From Mesorhizobium loti R88b (GTDB lineage Bacteria > Pseudomonadota > Alphaproteobacteria > Rhizobiales > Rhizobiaceae): 64,000 bases of DNA. The stretch covers positions 3,659,001 to 3,723,000 of the forward strand of contig NZ_CP033367.1 in the NCBI RefSeq assembly GCF_013170845.1, read 5' to 3'. Below, one piece after another: positions 53,700 to 61,929 of this stretch (the first letter of the stretch is position 1; every line of letters starts with the position of its first letter). The position numbers were made by a program, and so were the translations under genes. The notes beneath the pieces are model-generated. The model ran no database searches, was not told the origin of the DNA, and saw only the letters and a list, made by a program, of their open reading frames with translations.

Positions 53700-54905
53700 A
53701 TGAGTCCCAAATTCCTCCGCATTGCGGTCGTGCTCGGCCTGTTGTCCGCCATCGGCCCGTTCGCCATCGACATGTATCTGCCCGCACTGCCGTCGATCGG
53801 CGCGGATCTGCACGCCGGAACCGCCGCCGTGCAGATGAGCCTGCTGATCTTTTTCCTGTCGATGGGTTTCGGCCAGATCGTCGTCGGGCCGATCTCCGAC
53901 ATGGTCGGCCGCAAGCTGCCGCTCTATGGCGGCCTTGCGCTGTTCATGGTCGGCGGCATCGGTTCGGCAATGGCGCCGACCATCGAGTGGCTGATCGCCT
54001 TCCGCTTCCTGCAGGGCCTTGGCGCCAGCGCCGGCATGGCCGTTCCACGCGCCATCGTGCGCGACCTGCACACCGGCAATGAGGCGGCCAAGCTGATGTC
54101 GTTGCTGATGCTGGTGTTTTCGGTGTCGCCGATCCTGGCGCCGCTGACCGGCAGCCAGATTATCGAGGCTTTCGGCTGGCGCGCTGTGTTCTGGACGGTG
54201 ACCGGTGCGGCAGCCCTTGCCACCATTCTGCTTGCGACCTCGCTCAAGGAGACGCGGCCGGCGGAAGAACGCGTTGGTTCCTCGTTCGGCACCGCACTGT
54301 CGGCCTATCGCTTGCTTATGGGTGACCGCAACTTCCTCGGCCTGGTGGCGATCGCCGGCTTCGGCATTGCGAGCTTCTTCGTCTATCTGTCGAGCTCGTC
54401 CTTCATCCTGATCGACCATTATGGGCTGTCGCCTTCGGTCTACAGCGTGTTCTTCTCGATCAACGCGGTAGCTTTCATCGGCATGTCGCAGCTGACCGGG
54501 CTGCTGGCCGGGCGCTTCGGGTTGAAGCGTGTCGTGTGGGTGGCGGTGACCGGCTATGCCTCGACGATGGTGGTGCTCTTCGCGATCATGGCGACGGGCG
54601 TCGACCGGCTGGACGTGATGGCGGCCCTGCTGTTCGTCGGCTACGGCTTCCTTGGCTTGGTCATTCCCACCACTTCGGTGCTGGCCATGGAAGAGCATGG
54701 CGAGATCGCCGGCACCGCCTCGGCGCTGATGGGCACGCTGCACTTCGCCATCGGCGCGCTCGCCATGGGCGTTGCCGGCGTGTTCTTCGACGGCACGCCG
54801 CTGCCGATGGTCGCCGGCATCACGCTCTGCGCGGTGATCTCGTTCACGCTGGCCAAGTTCACGCTCGGCCGCTCGCGGGAAGCGATCGAAGCGCCAGCGG
54901 AATAG
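53700..54905 (+). CDS. Bcr/CflA family multidrug exporter (MFS)
   Basis: This is a 401-residue MFS exporter with 12 predicted helices. The motif FAIDMYLPALPSIG near helix 1 is the Bcr/CflA hallmark, and GPISDMVGRKLPLYGG is the MFS motif A loop. It exports drugs or sulfonamide-like compounds by proton antiport; the natural substrate is unknown. It is probably repressed by the divergent TetR-type protein. A strong terminator follows. Confidence 0.93.
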   Translation: MSPKFLRIAVVLGLLSAIGPFAIDMYLPALPSIGADLHAGTAAVQMSLLIFFLSMGFGQIVVGPISDMVGRKLPLYGGLALFMVGGIGSAMAPTIEWLIAFRFLQGLGASAGMAVPRAIVRDLHTGNEAAKLMSLLMLVFSVSPILAPLTGSQIIEAFGWRAVFWTVTGAAALATILLATSLKETRPAEERVGSSFGTALSAYRLLMGDRNFLGLVAIAGFGIASFFVYLSSSSFILIDHYGLSPSVYSVFFSINAVAFIGMSQLTGLLAGRFGLKRVVWVAVTGYASTMVVLFAIMATGVDRLDVMAALLFVGYGFLGLVIPTTSVLAMEEHGEIAGTASALMGTLHFAIGALAMGVAGVFFDGTPLPMVAGITLCAVISFTLAKFTLGRSREAIEAPAE

Positions 54906-54917
54906 GCGACCGCAGTC

Positions 54918-54955
54918 AAAATGAAAGGCCGGGTCTTTCCCGGCCTTTTCATTTT
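54918..54955 (+). terminator. Rho-independent terminator of the exporter gene
   Basis: AAAATGAAAGGCCGGG pairs with CCCGGCCTTTTCATTTT around a loop of about 5 bases. It has an A-rich lead and a T-rich tail, so it can work in both directions. Confidence 0.85.
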
Positions 54956-55065
54956 GAGCCCGGCCTTGGCCCGCACAAAGCCAGTTCTGCGGCCCGACGG
55001 CTTCGCGGACCGTACGAAGTCTGGCCAGCGGGAGTTGCCATTGCGTGATGTTGAGAGAGGGAGAA

Positions 55066-55400
55066 GTGGAGGTTTCTGTTGCCAGGTACCTCCGAACCCC
55101 GCCTAGAAGTGCGAACCTCTAGGGCTTGATTTGAAGCTATCGCACTGCATTAAGCAGCGAGACGTGCTTCCGCATAGTTGTCATTTGCAACTACAGGTTT
55201 AGCCCGATGACGGTGGTACCATGCCGGGCAAAAGTACGATCTTTACACCTTCGTCGATCCTATTTCGCCCCCATCAAAAACCGCTCTGTCGTCAACAGCG
55301 GCTTTTGGTGGAGGCGCCGGGTACCGCCCCCGGGTCCGAACGGCTTATTTCATCGCCCATTTATCGCCATAGTCGGTCAAGCCGACAAAACGAATATAGG
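55066..55400 (-). ncRNA. ssrA: Circularly permuted (two-piece) tmRNA
   Basis: On the minus strand the acceptor piece ends in CGCCTCCACCA (CCA end at 55306). A linker of about 33 bases (55273-55305) follows, then GGGGGCGAAATAGGATCGACG starts the coding piece at 55272. GGGGGCG pairs with CGCCTCC as a 7-bp acceptor stem with a G-U at the third pair, the alanine identity element. The tag reads ANDNYAEARLAA then TAA (55188-55150). A 6-bp hairpin GGAGGT/ACCTCC (near 55068-55100) closes the coding piece. This order is the alphaproteobacterial permuted tmRNA. The 5' end of the acceptor piece near 55400 is approximate. It rescues stalled ribosomes and tags products for ClpXP. Confidence 0.93.
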
Positions 55401-55595
55401 GGGCGATCATGGAAATTGAAAGGCCGCAATCGGGCTTTGTCCCTGTGTCAAATCGCGACGCCAAAGGGTTGACTTGGGCGCGGTCTCAACCGAAGCTTTG
55501 CGTGCGGTGAGGAGTTACCGACCTAGCGCACAGGTTGCAGCAGCGCGCCACAGCCCTCATCGATCGGATCCGTGGCGCCGACGAGGGGAATTTTG

Positions 55596-55907
55596 ATGGC
55601 CGACTATCTTGCAGACGTGAAGAAGTACGATGCCGCGGCAAGTGCCGACGTCGTCGAAAAGATCGTCAAGCATCTGGGCATTGCACTCCGGAACCGCGAC
55701 TCCTCGCTGGTGTCCTGCACGGACCCGAAGGAACTGGAGCGGGTCAAGGAGAGCTGGGTGGCCAAGAAGCTCGGCGTCAGCGACGGGGCGAAAGCCGACG
55801 CGGCGATCGAGAAGACCTGCAAGGCGATGCATGCCGATCACAGCAAGGGCCGGGTGACTTTCTACTATCTGGTGGCCAAGGATCTGGGCAAACTCGGCTC
55901 GCTCTGA
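55596..55907 (+). CDS. DUF2853 family protein
   Basis: This 103-residue soluble helical protein matches DUF2853 (ADYLADVKKYD at the N-terminus, TFYYLVAKDLGKL near the C-terminus). Function unknown. ATG 55596 is preferred over an upstream GTG-like start. It lies between the tmRNA and a family A repeat copy. Confidence 0.85.
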   Translation: MADYLADVKKYDAAASADVVEKIVKHLGIALRNRDSSLVSCTDPKELERVKESWVAKKLGVSDGAKADAAIEKTCKAMHADHSKGRVTFYYLVAKDLGKLGSL

Positions 55908-55917
55908 CACCTCCGAT

Positions 55918-55988
55918 AATTCTACTCTGGCGACCGGCTGGCGGTTTCCTGTGCTTCCGGCTCGCCAGAGCGAGTTCTGAAAAGGTCT
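55918..55988. repeat. Shortened copy of palindromic repeat family A
   Basis: The arms TTCTACTCTGGCG and CGCCAGAGCGAGTT bracket a short GTGCTTCCGG core shared with the copies at 5403-5550 and 60857-60985; the central region is deleted relative to the full copy. Confidence 0.65.
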
Positions 55989-56083
55989 GCGCTCCCGATC
56001 TGGGTGGGGAAGACCTCAAACAAGCGTGGCATCAGCGCCCACATGCGCTATGATTGGTGAAATCTCGAATCGAGCCGGAACCG

Positions 56084-56878
56084 ATGCGCCAGTATCTCGA
56101 CCTCTTGCAGCATGTGCTGGAAAACGGCGCCGATCGTGGTGACCGCACCGGCACCGGCACGCGCTCCGTTTTCGGCTACCAGATGCGTTTCGACCTGGCA
56201 CGCGGCTTTCCCGCCACCACCACCAAGAAGCTGCACCTGAAGTCGATCATTCATGAACTGCTGTGGTTCCTGGCCGGCGACACCAACATAAAATACCTGA
56301 CCGACCACGGCGTTTCGATCTGGGACGAATGGGCCGACGAAAATGGCGACCTCGGCCCGGTCTACGGCAAGCAGTGGCGCTCCTGGCCGGATGGTCATGG
56401 CGGCTGGATCGACCAGATCGCTGCCCTTCTCAAGGAGATACGCCGCAATCCTCAATCGCGGCGGCTGATCGTCTCAGCCTGGAACCCGGCCGAGGTGGAA
56501 GCGATGGCGCTGCCGCCTTGCCACTGCCTGTTCCAGTTCTACGTGTCCGAGGGCCGGCTTTCCTGCCAGCTCTACCAGCGTTCGGCCGATATCTTCCTCG
56601 GCGTGCCGTTCAACATCGCTTCCTACGCGCTGCTGACGCTGATGGTGGCGCAGGTGACCGGTCTGAAGCCGGGCGATTTCGTCCACACGCTGGGCGACGC
56701 GCATCTCTACTCAAATCATTTCGAGCAGGCCCGCGAGCAGCTGAAGCGCACGCCAAGGGCGCTGCCGACAATGTGGATCAATCCTGAGGTCAAAGACCTC
56801 TTTGCGTTCCGCTTCGAGGATTTCCGGTTGGAAAACTACGTCGCCGATGCGTCGATCAAGGCGCCCATCGCGGTCTAA
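56084..56878 (+). CDS. thyA: Thymidylate synthase
   Basis: This is a 264-residue ThyA, exactly the length of the E. coli enzyme. It converts dUMP to dTMP using methylene-tetrahydrofolate. The catalytic Cys146 lies in PPCHCLFQF, and RTGTGTRS, the folate-site WFLAGDTN and the dUMP-site [13 protein letters not shown] are all present. ATG 56084 gives the correct length; a longer start at 56054 is less likely. The partner DHFR gene lies 6 kb downstream. Confidence 0.97.
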   Translation: MRQYLDLLQHVLENGADRGDRTGTGTRSVFGYQMRFDLARGFPATTTKKLHLKSIIHELLWFLAGDTNIKYLTDHGVSIWDEWADENGDLGPVYGKQWRSWPDGHGGWIDQIAALLKEIRRNPQSRRLIVSAWNPAEVEAMALPPCHCLFQFYVSEGRLSCQLYQRSADIFLGVPFNIASYALLTLMVAQVTGLKPGDFVHTLGDAHLYSNHFEQAREQLKRTPRALPTMWINPEVKDLFAFRFEDFRLENYVADASIKAPIAV

Positions 56879-56896
56879 GCCTCAGGCTTGCAGGAC

Positions 56897-57388
56897 TCAG
56901 CCAACTTCAAAGTCACCCGCCTGTGGCGGCGCGATCGGCTTGAACAGGGTGCGATCCGGTTTCAGATCGAGCAGCGGCGTGCCATCGACGCAGTCCATGC
57001 CGCGCACCAGCAGTGTCGATCCCTCGATGCCGACCAAGCTGACGATCGAGGTGCCGATCGGATTGGGCCGGACCGGCGAGCGCAGCGCGAATGTCCCGCG
57101 CGAGGTGCCGTCGCTGGCCGGGCTTTGTTTGACAAGGTCGCGCCGCGACAGATGCAGCCAGTACAGCACCTCCAACCGCTCGATTTTCTCCACGCCCTCC
57201 AGCGCCTGCCACCATGGATTGAAGATTTCGAGCCGGCAGACCGGGCCGTCCTCGCGGCCCTGGCGCGGCGTGACCAGCCGCGAGGCCCAGGGCGTGTGAA
57301 TGACGCCGATGAACACCAGGCCGGCGTCGGTTGCCGGCGGAGCCTCGATCGCGACCTCACTCGGCCGGATCTCGTTTTCGCGAACCAT
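56897..57388 (-). CDS. trmO: tRNA t6A37 methyltransferase TrmO
   Basis: This 163-residue protein matches TrmO/TsaA (YaeB), which methylates N6-threonylcarbamoyladenosine at position 37 of tRNA using SAM. Typical features are TPRQGREDG, the LHLSRRD stretch and SPVRPNPIGTSIVSL. The stop is 18 bases after the convergent thyA stop. Confidence 0.9.
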   Translation of the reverse strand: MVRENEIRPSEVAIEAPPATDAGLVFIGVIHTPWASRLVTPRQGREDGPVCRLEIFNPWWQALEGVEKIERLEVLYWLHLSRRDLVKQSPASDGTSRGTFALRSPVRPNPIGTSIVSLVGIEGSTLLVRGMDCVDGTPLLDLKPDRTLFKPIAPPQAGDFEVG

Positions 57389-57405
57389 GGCTCGTCGCAG
57401 ACGGT

Positions 57406-57615
57406 TCAGTCGATGCCGACCATCACGTCCGAAGCCTTGACCACGGCATAGGCCTGCTTGCCCTTTTCAAGCTTCAGGTCGGCGACGGCCTCGTTGGTGA
57501 TCGAGGCGGTGACGACGGTGCCGCCACCGATGTCGATCCTGACATGCGAGGTGGTGGCTCCCTTGACGATCTCGGTGATCGTTCCCTTGAGGATGTTGCG
57601 GGCGCTGATCTTCAT
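57406..57615 (-). CDS. Stand-alone Mop (molybdopterin/TOBE) protein
   Basis: This 69-residue single TOBE/Mop domain protein (SARNILKGTITEIVKGATTS) is a molbindin that binds molybdate or tungstate in oligomers. It probably stores or buffers molybdate. It is divergent from modA, sharing a 173-base intergenic region, so it may be controlled with the mod operon. AAAGGA precedes the ATG. Confidence 0.9.
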   Translation of the reverse strand: MKISARNILKGTITEIVKGATTSHVRIDIGGGTVVTASITNEAVADLKLEKGKQAYAVVKASDVMVGID

Positions 57616-57788
57616 TGTTTTTCCTTTCGAGGTTGTTCCGCTCGTCTTTAGCAGAACAGCCGCGCGGCGCCACTCACAAGACCAGCTTGAGTGTTTCAAT
57701 GGAAGGCGGGCCTTCCCTTGTTATGTTCGTCCGGATATATCGATCTGCAGGCTTTGGGCCGCACGGATTTCAAACCAGGGAGAGTTTC

Positions 57789-58583
57789 ATGATGGGCAAG
57801 GGTTTTGGATTGAAGGCATTCGCCATTGGCGGATTGGGGGCGCTGTTGATGGCCGCCGTGCCGATGGCGCATGCCGATGACAAGTTGACCGTATTCGCCG
57901 CCGCCAGCCTCAAGGACGCGCTCGATGCGGTCAACAAGGCCTGCGAGAAGAAGGTCGGTGAATCCGCAACCATTTCCTATGCGGCAAGCTCGGCGCTTGC
58001 CAAGCAGATCGAGGGCGGGGCGCCGGCCGATGTCTTCGTTTCGGCCGATCTCGACTGGATGAAATACCTCTCGGACAAGAAGCTGACCAAGCCGGAGACC
58101 GAAGTTCAATTGCTCGGCAACCAGATCGTGCTGGTCGCGCCGAAGGATTCGAAGGTCAAGACCAAGATCGAGAAGGGTTTTGACCTCGCCAAGCTGCTTG
58201 GCGACGGCAAGCTCGCCATGGGCGATTTCAAGGCTGTGCCGGCCGGCAAGTACGGCAAGGCAGCGCTCGAATCGCTCGGCGTCTGGTCCTCGGTGGAGGG
58301 CAAGGTCGCCCAAGCCGAAAACGTTCGCGCCGCATTGAAACTGGTGTCGACCGGCGAAGCCCCGCTCGGCATCGTCTATGCCACCGACGCCAAGGCCGAC
58401 AAGACCGTCAAGGTGGTTGGCACGTTCCCCGAGGATTCGCATCCGCCGATCATCTATCCGATTGCGCAGACGGCCGATTCGAAGGACAAAGATACGCCTG
58501 CCTTCCTGAAGTGCGTGGAGTCCTCGGCTGCCGCCAAGATCTTCAAGGAACAGGGTTTTACCGTGCTCAAGAAGAGCAAATGA
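57789..58583 (+). CDS. modA: Molybdate-binding protein ModA
   Basis: This 264-residue periplasmic molybdate/tungstate-binding protein has a signal peptide cleaved after AHAD, followed by LTVFAAASLKDALDAV with the oxyanion-binding Ser, and conserved YAASSALAKQIEGGAPADVF. It is the first gene of modABC. Two ATGs overlap at 57789; the first is taken. Confidence 0.95.
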   Translation: MMGKGFGLKAFAIGGLGALLMAAVPMAHADDKLTVFAAASLKDALDAVNKACEKKVGESATISYAASSALAKQIEGGAPADVFVSADLDWMKYLSDKKLTKPETEVQLLGNQIVLVAPKDSKVKTKIEKGFDLAKLLGDGKLAMGDFKAVPAGKYGKAALESLGVWSSVEGKVAQAENVRAALKLVSTGEAPLGIVYATDAKADKTVKVVGTFPEDSHPPIIYPIAQTADSKDKDTPAFLKCVESSAAAKIFKEQGFTVLKKSK

Positions 58584-58602
58584 GAAGTCCTGACATCACA
58601 AC

Positions 58603-59307
58603 ATGAACTGGCTGCTGGACCTCACTCCCGACGAATGGAATGCGGTCCGGCTGTCCATCAAGGTGGCGACGGTGGCGATGCTTTTCAGCCTGCCACCGGG
58701 CATCCTGATCGCGCTGCTGCTGGCCCGAGGCCAGTTCTGGGGCAAGACGCTGCTCAACGGATTGGTTCATCTGCCGCTGATCCTGCCGCCTGTCGTGACC
58801 GGTTATCTCTTGCTGTTGACGTTCGGCAAACGTGGTCCGGCCGGCGCCTTCCTGGCCGAGCATTTCGGCATTGTCTTCTCGTTTCGCTGGACAGGTGCGG
58901 CACTTGCCTGCGGCATAATGGGCTTTCCCCTCATGGTGCGGGCGATCCGGCTGTCGATCGAGGCGGTGGACCGCAAGATGGAGGCGGCGGCGGGAACGCT
59001 TGGCGCCAATCCTTTGTGGGTGTTTGCGACCATCACGCTGCCGTTGATCCTGCCCGGGCTGATCGCCGGCGCCATCCTGGCTTTCGCCAAGGCGATGGGG
59101 GAATTCGGTGCGACAATCACTTTCGTCTCCAACATTCCCGGCGAGACGCAGACGCTGCCGTCGGCGATCTACACCTTCACGCAAGTGCCGGGCGGTGATG
59201 AGGGCGCGCTCCGCCTGACGCTGATCTCCATAATCATTTCGATGGCGGCACTGGTCGCATCGGAAGTGTTGGCGCGGCGGGTCGGCCGGCGGATGGACAT
59301 CGAATGA
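58603..59307 (+). CDS. modB: Molybdate ABC permease ModB
   Basis: This is a 234-residue permease with about five to six helices. The EAA-like cytoplasmic loop lies near EAAAGTLGANP, and the FAKAMGEFGATITFVSNIP motif is a ModB hallmark. The start follows 19 bases after modA, and the stop overlaps modC by 4 bases. Confidence 0.95.
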   Translation: MNWLLDLTPDEWNAVRLSIKVATVAMLFSLPPGILIALLLARGQFWGKTLLNGLVHLPLILPPVVTGYLLLLTFGKRGPAGAFLAEHFGIVFSFRWTGAALACGIMGFPLMVRAIRLSIEAVDRKMEAAAGTLGANPLWVFATITLPLILPGLIAGAILAFAKAMGEFGATITFVSNIPGETQTLPSAIYTFTQVPGGDEGALRLTLISIIISMAALVASEVLARRVGRRMDIE

Positions 59308-60416
59308 GCGTCCTCGTCGACATCAGCCATCGGCTCGGCAATTTCGCCATCGACGTCCGCTTCGAGAGTGCTGGACGGCTGACGGCACTGTTCGGGCCGT
59401 CAGGTTCCGGCAAGACGACGCTGATCAACATGATCGCCGGCCTGATCCGGCCCGACAAGGGCCGCATCGAGGTCGATGGTCGCGTGCTGGTCGATACCGA
59501 CGCCGGGGTTTTCGTACCGAAGCACAAGCGCCGCATCGGCATGGTGTTTCAGGACGCGCGGCTGTTTCCGCATATGAGTGTCGCCAGCAATTTGCGTTAC
59601 GGCCGCTGGTTCACGCCAGCGGCGGAGCGTTACGCAGAGATCGATTCGGTTGTCGACCTGCTCGGCATCGGGCCGCTGCTGAACAGGCGCCCGGCAAAGC
59701 TGTCCGGCGGCGAAAAGCAGCGTGTGGCGATCGGCCGGGCGCTGCTGGCAAGCCCCAGATTGCTGCTCATGGACGAGCCGCTGGCCTCTCTCGACGAAGC
59801 GCGCAAGGCCGAAATCCTGCCCTATCTCGAGCGGCTGCGCGACGAGACGAAGATTCCGATCGTCTATGTCAGCCATTCGGTCGCCGAGGTGGCGCGGCTG
59901 GCCAGCGACGTGGTGACGCTGGCGCAAGGCAAGGTCGTCGCCAGCGGTCCGACCGAGGCCGTGATGCAAAGGCTCGACTTGTTGCCGGCGGAAGAGCGCG
60001 GCGAGGGCGGCGCGGTGCTCGACACCAAGGTGCTGCGCCACGACGAGGTGTTCGGCATGACCGTGCTCGGATCGGCTGCCGGCGAGATCCGCGTGCCGAG
60101 GCTGGCGATCAACGCCGGTGCGCCGGTGCGTATCCGCATCCGCGCCCGCGATGTGATGATCGCCACGGAGAAACCCACGGGCCTCAGTGCACTCAACATA
60201 CTGCCCGGCACGATCGTCGCGATCAGCCCGGGCGAGGGGCCGGCGGTCGAGGTTGGCATCAGTTGCAATGGCGCAACCGTGCTGGCCCGTATCACCGAAC
60301 AATCGCGACAGGCGCTGAAGCTTCAGCTTGGCGGCAAGGTTTTCGCGGTCATCAAGACTGTGAGCTTTGACCGGGCGAACACCGGCGCCGGCCTGCCCGT
60401 CGAGGCGGATGGATGA
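59304..60416 (+). CDS. modC: Molybdate ABC ATPase ModC
   Basis: This is a 370-residue ATPase. Walker A GPSGSGKTT, the signature LSGGEKQRVAIG and Walker B LLLMDEPLASLD are present. The C-terminus (from about residue 290) is a TOBE/Mop domain that senses molybdate and inhibits transport. It is the third gene of modABC. Confidence 0.95.
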   Translation: MSVLVDISHRLGNFAIDVRFESAGRLTALFGPSGSGKTTLINMIAGLIRPDKGRIEVDGRVLVDTDAGVFVPKHKRRIGMVFQDARLFPHMSVASNLRYGRWFTPAAERYAEIDSVVDLLGIGPLLNRRPAKLSGGEKQRVAIGRALLASPRLLLMDEPLASLDEARKAEILPYLERLRDETKIPIVYVSHSVAEVARLASDVVTLAQGKVVASGPTEAVMQRLDLLPAEERGEGGAVLDTKVLRHDEVFGMTVLGSAAGEIRVPRLAINAGAPVRIRIRARDVMIATEKPTGLSALNILPGTIVAISPGEGPAVEVGISCNGATVLARITEQSRQALKLQLGGKVFAVIKTVSFDRANTGAGLPVEADG

Positions 60417-60498
60417 AGGTCGCTATGTCTTTTTGGAATAGCGGTTTTGCCGAAGAGCTTCTAGTGTGGAGATCGGACGTGACCGCGGAGGAGCAAAA

Positions 60499-60840
60499 AT
60501 GCCGTCGCTGAGCTTGCGGATAAATCTCGATCCCGACGGGCGCATAGGTCCGGGCAAGATCGAGCTGCTGGAGCACATCGCCACCTTCGGCTCGATCTCA
60601 GCCGCAGCGCGCGGCATGGAGATGTCCTACAAGCACGCCTGGGACCTGGTCGAGGACATGAACCGTGTGTTCGGCAAGCCGCTGGTCGCGGCGCAGACCG
60701 GAGGCCGCAAGGGCGGCGGCGCGCAACTGACGACGGTTGGCCTGGCCGTGGTCAGCCGTTTTCGCGCCATCGAGCGGGCGGCGAGCGCCGCGGCGTCGAC
60801 GCATATGGATGCACTGCAGGCGGAGATCGATGCCGGGTGA
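60499..60840 (+). CDS. ModE-type DNA-binding domain, no molybdate-binding domain
   Basis: This 113-residue protein matches the winged helix-turn-helix part of ModE (IELLEHIATFGSISAAARGM, then KHAWDLVEDMNR and TGGRKGGGAQLT). The C-terminal di-Mop ligand domain of full ModE (about 260 residues) is absent; a family A repeat starts just after the stop. A separate Mop protein is encoded on the other side of modABC. It may regulate constitutively, or sense molybdate through a partner. GGAGGAG lies 5 bases before ATG 60499. Confidence 0.88.
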   Translation: MPSLSLRINLDPDGRIGPGKIELLEHIATFGSISAAARGMEMSYKHAWDLVEDMNRVFGKPLVAAQTGGRKGGGAQLTTVGLAVVSRFRAIERAASAAASTHMDALQAEIDAG

Positions 60841-60856
60841 GATCGACTGGAAACTC

Positions 60857-60985
60857 TACCCCGACGGGCGACTAGCGCGATTTTCTGCGCTTCCGGTGCT
60901 CACGGACTTTAATGTCCGCTCCGCTCCGGTTCTCGAAATTCACGCTATTCACCTCGTCGGGACGAGTTTCGAGCCGATCTCAGCG
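60857..60985. repeat. Palindromic repeat family A, full-size copy
   Basis: The core at 60880-60938 matches 5445-5503 with three differences in 59 bases. The outer arms (CCGACGGGCGACTAGCG on the left, CCTCGTCGGGACGAG-type on the right) also pair. It begins 16 bases after the ModE-type stop and ends shortly before the cobF stop on the opposite strand. Confidence 0.8.
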
Positions 60986-61001
60986 TTGGCGCCACAAGGG
61001 A

Positions 61002-61778
61002 TTAGTTCTCCTCCGGCTCGCCATGTTTGCGCAGCAGGTAGGTGTCCATGATCCAGCCCTTTTTCTTGCGGGCCTCTTCGCGGGTTCTCTCAATCTCTGC
61101 GCCAACATCGCCAAGGCGGCCCGAGACAAGAATCTCGTCAGGCGTGCCGAGGTAGGCGCCCCAATGGATGGTGACATCCTTGTCATCCAGCGTGTTGAAG
61201 GCGCATTTGCCGTCCAGCATGACGACCGTGCTGCCGGCATTTTCGGCCAGGCCTTCCTCGGTGAGCTTGCGCCCGGTGGTGACCAAGATGGAATCGCCGA
61301 TGCGGTTCAGCGCCATTTTATGGCCGGCGGCCAACGCCTGGATGGCTGTGATGCCGGGGATGACCTCAAGCTCGAAGCCAACGTTGCCCCTCAGCCGCAC
61401 CCGCTCGAGGATGCGCAGCGCGCTGTCGTAGAGCGAGGGGTCGCCCCAGATCAGGAAAGCGCCGCAACCGTCTTCCGCAATCTCGTCGCGGATCAGGCCT
61501 TCGTAAATGGCGGCGATGGCTTCGTGCCAGTCGTCGACGGTCGAGCGATAGGACGGCGCCGGCTGGGCGCGCACCGGCACGTCGAATTCGACCCGGCGCG
61601 ACTTCGGGTTGGTGACAAAGCGGTCGCAGATCCCGCGCCGCAACTCGGCAAGATCGGTTTTGTCAGCGCCCTTGTCGGGGATGAACAGCACATCGGCGCG
61701 GTTCAGGCCTGATATGGCCTGAACCGTCATGTGGTCGGGATTGCCGGCGCCGATGCCGATGACGAGAAGCTTGCGCAT
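61002..61778 (-). CDS. cobF: Precorrin-6A synthase (deacetylating) CobF
   Basis: This 258-residue methyltransferase of the aerobic cobalamin pathway methylates precorrin-5 at C1 and releases acetate. The N-terminal VIGIGAGNPDHMTVQA is the tetrapyrrole methylase SAM motif, and the conserved FLIWGDPSLYDSAL and VIPGITAIQ follow. AGGAG precedes ATG 61778. The other cob genes are not in this window. B12 is needed for corrinoid-dependent methyl transfer such as the MttB-family protein at 18460. Confidence 0.93.
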   Translation of the reverse strand: MRKLLVIGIGAGNPDHMTVQAISGLNRADVLFIPDKGADKTDLAELRRGICDRFVTNPKSRRVEFDVPVRAQPAPSYRSTVDDWHEAIAAIYEGLIRDEIAEDGCGAFLIWGDPSLYDSALRILERVRLRGNVGFELEVIPGITAIQALAAGHKMALNRIGDSILVTTGRKLTEEGLAENAGSTVVMLDGKCAFNTLDDKDVTIHWGAYLGTPDEILVSGRLGDVGAEIERTREEARKKKGWIMDTYLLRKHGEPEEN

Positions 61779-61929
61779 GGGCGAACTCCTGCCCGATCGG
61801 AACTTGTTAGTCCAGACCGCTTGCGTGGCCAGACCGACCACTGTGGCGTACTCACGCATGCGGAAGGGCTTTGAAACGCCACATTGAAACGGCTAGGGTC
61901 GACCAGGCATTCCAGCCGAGGGGGCTTCG

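Noticed and set aside
53538..54743. Minus-strand frame of 401 codons opposite the Bcr/CflA exporter
   Set aside because: His/Gln/Arg-rich shadow frame; it would also overlap the TetR operator.
55207..55472. Two short plus-strand frames (70 and 83 codons)
   Set aside because: They lie opposite the tmRNA gene and have no ribosome binding site.
57733..57746. Possible ModE box (GATATATCGAT) upstream of modA
   Set aside because: Only one half resembles a known molybdate box and the other arm is poor, so I could not support it as a site.
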